DNA of 64,000 nt from a virus. The notes beneath the pieces were generated by a model that was not told where the DNA came from, ran no database searches, and saw nothing but the letters and a program-made list of their open reading frames with translations. The translations under genes were made by a program, and so were the position numbers. The DNA lies in the IMG/VR virus record IMGVR_UViG_3300009008_000010, positions 1-64,000 of that record, one strand, 5' to 3'. Shown here one piece after another: positions 58,823 to 64,000 of this stretch; positions within the stretch are counted from its first letter, which is position 1, and every line of letters starts with the position of its first letter.

Positions 58823-59374
58823 ATGGCACTAAAATCATTTAAAGAATTTCTTGCACAGAGGGAATCTAGTGCATTTACCAGAACGAGAAAACAGGCAATG
58901 TTGGGCTTAGGGCCTGATATACCAGACGCCTCTACCCATTCTCGTTCAACTTGCGATCCCACTCTTCTCGATTACAAAGAGAAGCGAAAAAAGAAGAAAA
59001 AAGGCAAGAAAAAGAAAAAGAAGATGTTTGACGAATCTTCAGATGAATCTTTAAATGAGGCCAAAACCCCGCGTCCGGTCAACAAGCAGATTGATAAATG
59101 GTTGGATGCTGTAGACGGTTTAAAGAAAGATGTGGATGAGCTAGATGATGCTCCTGATGAAGACGAAGACGAAATCGGTCATCACATTCCAAGAGACGCA
59201 GATGAGCTTGAAGATTTAGAAGATGAAATCGGTGGCTTGGAAGATGATGTTGAGGATTTAGAAGACGACATAGATGATCAGGAAGATGACATGGAAGATG
59301 CGGCTGAAGAAGGCCCAAAATCCTTCCAGTCTTGGATGAAAAACAAGGATAAAACCCCACCTATAGACGCTTAA
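58823..59374 (+). CDS. Highly charged protein with capsid-targeting-like N-terminus
   Basis: A 183-residue protein. It starts MALKSFKEFLAQRESSAF (a clear F-x-x-F-L motif), then has a Lys-rich run (about residues 53-68), and a very acidic second half (about 90-165, mostly Glu/Asp) with coiled-coil periodicity. It closes with FQSWMKNKDK, similar to the N-terminal motif. AGATATT precedes the ATG without a clear ribosome site. An internal head or DNA-mimic protein is possible. Confidence 0.65.
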   Translation: MALKSFKEFLAQRESSAFTRTRKQAMLGLGPDIPDASTHSRSTCDPTLLDYKEKRKKKKKGKKKKKKMFDESSDESLNEAKTPRPVNKQIDKWLDAVDGLKKDVDELDDAPDEDEDEIGHHIPRDADELEDLEDEIGGLEDDVEDLEDDIDDQEDDMEDAAEEGPKSFQSWMKNKDKTPPIDA

Positions 59375-59402
59375 TAATTTCCTAGCCATAGTAAATATTA
59401 CT

Positions 59403-59921
59403 ATGGAGTTTATCAATGTTCCCCGGCTAGGGAAGAAGCGGGACGAATTCATTAAATTGCTCAACAAGAGAGTTGGTAAAGGCAATTGGTATTGGGCTTT
59501 CCAAATAGGGAAGAATCTCTATTCTTGGGAATTTGGCCTACAATTATATGAAGACTCCTATTGGCTTTATTTAAAAGATCACTTGACTTTGTTGAAAGAA
59601 ATCGTTACAAAGTATGGAGATGTTTACGTTGTAGATAAGAAGGATCTTAAATCGGGTCTTGATTATAAAAAACAATCCCAATACGAAGACCATTATGCTG
59701 ACATTGCTATCAGACGTTCATTGAGGCGATTAGGCGTTTGGTTCAAAGGGGATAAGTTGTTGAAAATATCAGAATCAGATTTAAGTGAAAACAAAGTGCC
59801 TTTTCATCTAACTCATTTATTGAAAAACAGACCAGTTGGAGACTTTTTAAATACCAGGGTTGCTGTAGTCGTCGTAGAAATAGGTGACAAGCATGAACTG
59901 GGAGAAAGGTTAATTAAATGA
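59403..59921 (+). CDS. Hypothetical protein
   Basis: A 172-residue protein with many aromatic residues (GNWYWAFQIGKNLYSWEFGL) and a basic, Arg-rich middle. Not recognised; no membrane segment. AT-rich upstream sequence (GTAAATATTACT) instead of a ribosome site. It overlaps the small gene at 59918 by 4 bases. Confidence 0.6.
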   Translation: MEFINVPRLGKKRDEFIKLLNKRVGKGNWYWAFQIGKNLYSWEFGLQLYEDSYWLYLKDHLTLLKEIVTKYGDVYVVDKKDLKSGLDYKKQSQYEDHYADIAIRRSLRRLGVWFKGDKLLKISESDLSENKVPFHLTHLLKNRPVGDFLNTRVAVVVVEIGDKHELGERLIK

Positions 59922-60097
59922 GAGAAGATGGTGAACCGATTACCACTGAACAAGAGTTGAAAGAGCTTTTGATCAGGATTCGTAAAGGATCGTTAGAAAG
60001 TGAAAGTGCCCGTGATTTTATATCGTGGGTGCAGGAAATCTTAATTGAACATCCATTATTAGAGGAGGATGACGATGGAGAAGATGGAATTTCATAA
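59918..60097 (+). CDS. Small acidic protein
   Basis: A 59-residue frame from MREDGEPITTEQELKELL to ...LLEEDDDGEDGIS, overlapping the previous stop as ATGA and the next start by 23 bases. It has an amphipathic helix and an acidic tail. The tight gene fit supports it; function unknown. Confidence 0.55.
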   Translation: MREDGEPITTEQELKELLIRIRKGSLESESARDFISWVQEILIEHPLLEEDDDGEDGIS

Positions 60098-60389
60098 ACC
60101 TCGATTGCCCCATGTGACAATGAAGGAATTGAGGGAACAGGATGAAGTGTCGTTTGAAATAGTGATGACAGTCGTAAGAAATGCTGCATTGATGCTATAT
60201 CATGCTAATCCAGCTACTTACGAACTGGGCTTAGAAAAGTGCGAAGAAGCCATTTTAGACATGCTCGATGAAGGGACAGCTAAGATAATGTGGGATGAAC
60301 ATGATTTCGATCCAGAGGAAGATCGTGTTTGGATTGGGTATTTCCACTCCACTACTGGCGAATATCACCCTCCTGCATTTGCTGAATAA
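60075..60389 (+). CDS. Hypothetical protein
   Basis: A 104-residue helical protein (TMKELREQDEVSFEIVMTVV). Not recognised. The ATG at 60075 has AGAGGAGG upstream; 60069 is an alternative. It ends 2 bases before the dCMP deaminase gene. Confidence 0.6.
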   Translation: MEKMEFHKPRLPHVTMKELREQDEVSFEIVMTVVRNAALMLYHANPATYELGLEKCEEAILDMLDEGTAKIMWDEHDFDPEEDRVWIGYFHSTTGEYHPPAFAE

Positions 60390-60391
60390 CT

Positions 60392-60862
60392 ATGAACTGG
60401 GACGAATATTTTTTCGATATAATCGAATCTGTATTAAAAAAATCTAAAGATCCAAGCACTCGCGTTGGGTCCATAATTGTTTCCCCAGACCATGAAATCG
60501 TCTCTACTGGTTTCAATGGTTTTCCTAAACGTGTTCAGGATGTTTCTAATAACCTCAAAAATATTGAGGCGAGATATGAGCGATCCCAGAAGTTGCTTTT
60601 CACAGAACATGCTGAAAGGAACGCCATTTACGCCGCCGCCCGCAGAGGTACACCATTAGATGGATGCACAATCTATGTTGATTGGACCCCTTGTGCAGAT
60701 TGCATGAGGGGTATTATTCAGTCTGGGATTGTAGAAGTTGTTCTTAATGGGCGCAGCGAATCATTTAATAATGAGGCGCTACAGAAAAGGTGGGCAGATC
60801 ACATCGAATGCTCAAATACTATGGCAAGTGAGGCCGGTGTTTTGATAAGGGTGTGGAAATAG
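60392..60862 (+). CDS. dCMP deaminase
   Basis: A 156-residue zinc deaminase that converts dCMP to dUMP, the substrate of thymidylate synthase. The zinc site is FTEHAERNAI (His, Glu) and TPCADCM (two Cys). MNWDEYFFDIIESV and GFNGFP are typical of dCMP deaminases. Length is normal. It complements the thyA-folA block at 14-16 kb. Confidence 0.93.
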   Translation: MNWDEYFFDIIESVLKKSKDPSTRVGSIIVSPDHEIVSTGFNGFPKRVQDVSNNLKNIEARYERSQKLLFTEHAERNAIYAAARRGTPLDGCTIYVDWTPCADCMRGIIQSGIVEVVLNGRSESFNNEALQKRWADHIECSNTMASEAGVLIRVWK

Positions 60863-60889
60863 ATTTTATTGGTGATATATACCTTTACT

Positions 60890-61678
60890 ATGACATGTAA
60901 AAGCTCAGGATGTGGAAATACGATGGATGCCCCGATTGTTCGCAATTCAGGGTGTCCCGACAAATTTGGATGTGGCCCAGATGTTTGCCCAGATTTTGTA
61001 ATAAGGCGAAATGATTCTCTGCCTTCTTTCAAGTTGCTTGTCGAAGATTGCGATGGGCCGCTAGATTTAGAGGACGAAGACATCATTGTTGAAGCCAATA
61101 TGTGGGCCAGAGTAAAATTAAAGGCCGCTCTTACCGCAGATGCTACGTCATTTAGACTAGCAGATGATATTGGGTTTGAGCAGGTAATGACTGGGGATAT
61201 TATTATTATGGAACGGGTTCGTGCGCCCGAACATATGATAGTCACTGGATTTGATGAAGTGAATAAATTGATTCATGTTACTCGTGGCTACAATGCTACT
61301 ATACCCTCAGCGTGGAAAAAAGGGGCGGTTATGAGGGTTTTTCGCATGATAAATGCCCCAGCCGCAATTGAGTTAATTAAGCAAGATATACTAAGCCCTG
61401 ATGGGTCTACAGAAGAAGATGTTTTAACAGATACTTTTTTGGTGTATGAGTGGAATACTGGTAACACCTGTCTTCCTGGTTGTTATTATTTTGAGTTTAA
61501 AGTGTTGAAGCAAGAAGAAGGTGCTGAACCACATACACACACACCAAGCGTAAGTTCTACTCCAAGCGTCAGTTCAATTCCCTGCGGGGCTACTGGCATT
61601 GAGTGGATAAGAAGGTTCCCTGTATCGGGAGAGGGGTTTTTAATTCAAATAGTTGATTCTCCAACATCGGAACCGTAA
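60890..61678 (+). CDS. Probable virion structural protein, Cys-rich N-terminus
   Basis: A 262-residue protein starting MTCKSSGCGNTMDAPIV with a Cys-rich first 40 residues, then beta-rich segments (ADATSFRLADDIGFEQVMTGD, VTGFDEVNKLIHVTRGYN) as in tail or baseplate proteins, and a Ser/Thr/Pro linker (TPSVSSTPSVSS) near the end. GATATATACC lies upstream and no ribosome site is evident. A longer frame from 60869 is less likely. Function is inferred from composition. Confidence 0.6.
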   Translation: MTCKSSGCGNTMDAPIVRNSGCPDKFGCGPDVCPDFVIRRNDSLPSFKLLVEDCDGPLDLEDEDIIVEANMWARVKLKAALTADATSFRLADDIGFEQVMTGDIIIMERVRAPEHMIVTGFDEVNKLIHVTRGYNATIPSAWKKGAVMRVFRMINAPAAIELIKQDILSPDGSTEEDVLTDTFLVYEWNTGNTCLPGCYYFEFKVLKQEEGAEPHTHTPSVSSTPSVSSIPCGATGIEWIRRFPVSGEGFLIQIVDSPTSEP

Positions 61679-61691
61679 AACGAAACGAAAT

Positions 61692-62213
61692 ATGAAAAAG
61701 AAAGAAAAAAACAAGTTCACAAGAGTAAACGATCAGATTAGAATTTCTCCTGTTCGTGTTGTAAAAGATGGTGAACAATTAGGCGTTATGCCTTTAGATA
61801 AAGCTAAAAGGCTGGCCAGAAATGCAAAGCTGGATCTCGTAGAGATAGCTCCGCAAGCCAGACCACCAGTTTGTAATATTATTGATTATGGTAAATTTCG
61901 TTACCAGCAATCAATTAAAGAAAAAGAGATAAAACAAAAATCCAAGACTTCAGAAGTTAAAGAAATTCGTCTTTCGCCTAAAATTGCTGTTCACGATATA
62001 GATACGAAAACGAAAGCGGCTCGCAAGTTTTTAGAGCAAGGTAAGAAGGTGCAGTTTAATTTACTATTTAAAGGTCGTGACTTAGCACATAAAGACACGG
62101 GCTTTGCAGTGGTTAAAAGAATGGCAGAAAACCTTGAGGACGTTGCTCAAGTAGAATTGAAACCTAAACTCGATGGCAAACGTCTTATATGTAGACTTGA
62201 ACCCAAAAGGTAA
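61692..62213 (+). CDS. infC: Translation initiation factor IF-3
   Basis: A 173-residue protein, full length for IF-3. The N-terminal domain has RVNDQIRISPVRVV, GEQLGVMPLDKAKRLA and LDLVEIAPQARPPVC; the linker is NIIDYGKFRYQQSIKEKE; the C-terminal domain has VKEIRLSPKIAVHDIDTK, RKFLEQGKKVQFNLLFKGR and PKLDGKRLICRL. IF-3 binds the 30S subunit, blocks premature joining and checks the start codon. With bS21 it could bias initiation to viral mRNAs. The ATG at 61692 is chosen; it is followed after 1 base by the gene at 62215. Confidence 0.95.
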   Translation: MKKKEKNKFTRVNDQIRISPVRVVKDGEQLGVMPLDKAKRLARNAKLDLVEIAPQARPPVCNIIDYGKFRYQQSIKEKEIKQKSKTSEVKEIRLSPKIAVHDIDTKTKAARKFLEQGKKVQFNLLFKGRDLAHKDTGFAVVKRMAENLEDVAQVELKPKLDGKRLICRLEPKR

Positions 62214-62214
62214 C

Positions 62215-63123
62215 ATGGATATTAAAAAAACAATTCAGCAGGCCGTTGAACTACAGATGCTATGTAATGAGCCATTTGACTCTAGTGCTGTGCGCTTTAA
62301 TTTATTGAATTGTTTTTTGCCAAAACCGCATCGTTTTAGTTCTCAATTATCTCCTATGAATCCCAAAGTAGTAGGAATGTTGGGAGATGTGGGCTGGAAG
62401 TTGGCTCTCTTAGCTGTTGCTTTTGATGATAATGTTAATCATCCTGATATTCACAATGCTCTTGGTGGTGCTTTTAAGTTAGAAAGCAAATTTGCTCAGT
62501 CAATTGATGAATTTCTCAAGATGGCTCGAATGCTAGTTCCACACATGCAGAGCACCCATAAAAATCATAATTTTGATTACTTCATCAAGAAAGACAAGGC
62601 GGTTAGAAAGATTCTTCCTAGATTGGGGACGCCTCATGTGGTCCGGTTTTTAAAGGAAAAAAACAGAACTACATGTAGACTAGAAAAGGAATCTTTTAAC
62701 CTAGATTTGCCACATACGCTTCCTATCTGGGAGAGAATGAATAGTGCTTCTTTTTGGGACTATGTAAGATTTAATACTCCCACAGCAAAGGATCTGAGGA
62801 AAGAAGATTTATACAAGCACCAACCTTATTTCGGTTTTAATCGCATCACCATGACTAATGCTGGCGTGCTGCTTTCTCTTAAAAAACCGTTCATACCAGG
62901 AAAACACCTTATAGCCAGAGTGGTTCCAGTTGTTCCATCTTCTGATCATAGCCAGTGGTCTTGGTTGCCTGACCACGCCAAATATGTTTTAGAAAAGTTG
63001 GAAGAATTTCCTGATGCAGGCAATCGAGCCATTTTTGATTATTTTTGGGCAATAACGATAGGTAATGACTCTATTCTTTTAGGCGAACGTGAGAAACGTT
63101 GCTACTTCATTACTATGTTATAG
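62215..63123 (+). CDS. Hypothetical protein downstream of IF-3
   Basis: A 302-residue soluble protein that I do not recognise. It has helices and a late beta-rich part (VVPVVPSSDHSQWSWLPDH) with many aromatic residues. It starts 1 base after IF-3, so the two are probably translated together. The ATG at 62215 is preferred over an in-frame one at 62173, inside infC. Confidence 0.65.
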   Translation: MDIKKTIQQAVELQMLCNEPFDSSAVRFNLLNCFLPKPHRFSSQLSPMNPKVVGMLGDVGWKLALLAVAFDDNVNHPDIHNALGGAFKLESKFAQSIDEFLKMARMLVPHMQSTHKNHNFDYFIKKDKAVRKILPRLGTPHVVRFLKEKNRTTCRLEKESFNLDLPHTLPIWERMNSASFWDYVRFNTPTAKDLRKEDLYKHQPYFGFNRITMTNAGVLLSLKKPFIPGKHLIARVVPVVPSSDHSQWSWLPDHAKYVLEKLEEFPDAGNRAIFDYFWAITIGNDSILLGEREKRCYFITML

Positions 63124-63143
63124 AAAGAACCGAAAGGAATAAA

Positions 63144-63461
63144 ATGGGCGTTGCAAAGATTTCAGACATTAGAGCTACTGGTATGTCTATTTTGGTAGAA
63201 TTAATCAATCCAGAAGAGATGATACAAACCACCATCATTACTCCTGAAGGAGGCGCGAAAGATTTGATTGATGGTGCCTCTCAGGCTTACATTTTAAGTT
63301 TGGGTCCAAAAGTAGACCCAGAAGAATGGGGTTTTGATGAGGGTGATAGGGTGATGTTTTCAGGTAATTTTGTGCCTGCTTATAACTTCGATGAGAGCAA
63401 GAGGGCTAAGGGCACAATTGACCCTCATAGCATAAAAGCTGTTTTTGATGAGGCAGAGTGA
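63144..63461 (+). CDS. groES: GroES-like co-chaperonin
   Basis: A 105-residue protein. ISDIRATGMSILVELINPEE, a mobile-loop-like segment (TTIITPEGGAKD), AYILSLGPKVDPEEWGF, GDRVMFSGNF and a final SIKAVFDE follow the GroES/gp31 plan. It would form a heptameric lid for the host GroEL for folding of phage proteins. The ATG at 63144 has CGAAAGG before it. It overlaps the J-domain gene by 4 bases. Confidence 0.85.
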   Translation: MGVAKISDIRATGMSILVELINPEEMIQTTIITPEGGAKDLIDGASQAYILSLGPKVDPEEWGFDEGDRVMFSGNFVPAYNFDESKRAKGTIDPHSIKAVFDEAE

Positions 63462-63766
63462 ATTATTACGAGATTTTGAGTGTAGCCACGGATGCCAGCA
63501 TTGAACAGATAAATATTGCTTATCGTAGGCTGGCTATCAAGAGTCACCCCGATGCAGGAGGCGACCCAGAGCAATTTAAAAAATTCACTGAGGCATATGA
63601 TACATTAGGCGATCCTGTTAAAAGAATGGCCTACGATAAGCAATATAAGGTTTATAATGTTTGCTACAACAGAGATGCAAGATTAATAATGCCGCTCTGT
63701 AAAAAAAAGACTCATAGGGAATTATTAGATGAGTTAGTAAATACAGAGTGGGAGGTAAACAGATGA
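63458..63766 (+). CDS. J-domain (DnaJ-like) protein
   Basis: A 102-residue protein with a GTG start. MNYYEILSVATDASIEQINI followed by AYRRLAIKSHPDAGGD carries the HPD motif, then KFTEAYDTLGDPVKRMAYDK. A minimal J domain with a short unknown tail; it would stimulate a DnaK-type ATPase. It is coupled to GroES-like by a 4-base overlap and to the next gene by ATGA. Confidence 0.9.
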   Translation: MNYYEILSVATDASIEQINIAYRRLAIKSHPDAGGDPEQFKKFTEAYDTLGDPVKRMAYDKQYKVYNVCYNRDARLIMPLCKKKTHRELLDELVNTEWEVNR

Positions 63767-64000
63767 AGAAAACCAAGAATAAGAATACCATAATAATTAT
63801 TGCTGTTGTGCTGGGTGCTGCCCTTATAGGATTTCAGGGGTGTGATATGCTGATGGACAAGATAGCTGATAGGGTTATCGAAAAGCTAGAAAAAGATTAT
63901 TCTCCGTCACCTTATGGACCGGGACTTGATCCAGATAGGGTTGATGTGAATGCTTTTGCTAGGCCCCAACAGCAACAAATCCCTCAACAGCCGCCTAATT
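63763..64000 (+). CDS. Partial envelope lipoprotein with Pro/Gln tether (runs off the window)
   Basis: The first 79 codons are present. An N-terminal hydrophobic segment with a possible lipobox (IIIIAVVLGAALIGFQGC, Cys at 27) is followed by a helix and then ARPQQQQIPQQPPN, the same type of tether as in the peptidases. GGGAGG lies 7 bases upstream, and the start overlaps the previous stop as ATGA. The gene is cut by the window end. Confidence 0.6.
   Translation, partial: MKKTKNKNTIIIIAVVLGAALIGFQGCDMLMDKIADRVIEKLEKDYSPSPYGPGLDPDRVDVNAFARPQQQQIPQQPPN

Noticed and set aside
1-64000. tRNA genes and CRISPR arrays
   Set aside because: I looked for T-loop GTTCGA-type sequences with matching acceptor stems, and for regularly spaced repeats. 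I saw only the tmRNA and no repeat array. A short tRNA could still be missed by eye.

Overview
The window looks like part of the genome of a large (jumbo-class) tailed bacteriophage, or a close relative, that infects a Gram-negative bacterium. This is inferred from very dense coding, short tightly overlapped genes, many unrecognised small proteins, phage-type replication and recombination genes (RecA/UvsX-like recombinase, family C DNA polymerase, Ski2-like helicase), two free-standing HNH endonucleases, phage nucleotide metabolism and no host housekeeping block. Lipoprotein signals and an ADP-heptose pathway gene point to a Gram-negative host. No terminase, portal or major capsid gene was recognised here, so the phage call rests on context. 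Most of the DNA is moderately AT-rich; a few segments (19.5-20.3 kb, 41.0-42.1 kb) are richer in GC.

Layout: 0-13 kb carries the recombinase, a membrane-tethered M28 peptidase, a Ski2-like helicase, a dNTP diphosphohydrolase-like protein, a cupin, a tethered M14 carboxypeptidase, a sulfotransferase-like protein and a zinc-finger nuclease. 13-19.4 kb is a nucleotide block: thymidylate synthase, dihydrofolate reductase, a phosphoribosyltransferase, GMP reductase and a methyltransferase. 19.5-27 kb carries a GC-rich single-gene insertion, a second M14 peptidase, an HldE-like heptose enzyme, a YhaM-like exonuclease, a GNAT protein and small proteins. 27.3-33.5 kb holds a complete prkA-yeaH-spoVR cluster followed by a ClpP-like protease. 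33.5-47.3 kb contains the two halves of a split DnaE polymerase separated by about 9.6 kb of AAA+, glycosyltransferase and peptidase genes and a minus-strand cassette with a tmRNA. 47-55.5 kb has glycan and sulfate transfer-like genes, a DHH phosphoesterase and coiled-coil proteins. 55.5-64 kb is rich in translation and folding functions: ribosomal protein bS21, peptide deformylase, initiation factor IF-3, a GroES-like co-chaperonin and a J-domain protein, plus dCMP deaminase and a probable virion protein.

Themes that tie the window together: (1) translation takeover (tmRNA, bS21, deformylase, IF-3, with GroES/J-domain); (2) a complete bacterial PrkA/YeaH/SpoVR stress-type operon in viral context; (3) about ten otherwise dissimilar proteins that begin with an F-x-x-[FWY]-[LIVMF] motif resembling the T4 capsid-targeting sequence, suggesting a set of proteins packaged in the head; (4) five envelope-directed peptidases, three of which hang on the same kind of Pro/Gln-rich tether; (5) sugar and envelope modification genes, including ADP-heptose synthesis and a heptosyltransferase-like enzyme.

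All assignments were made by reading motifs in the sequence. No database search, folding program or structure prediction was run.
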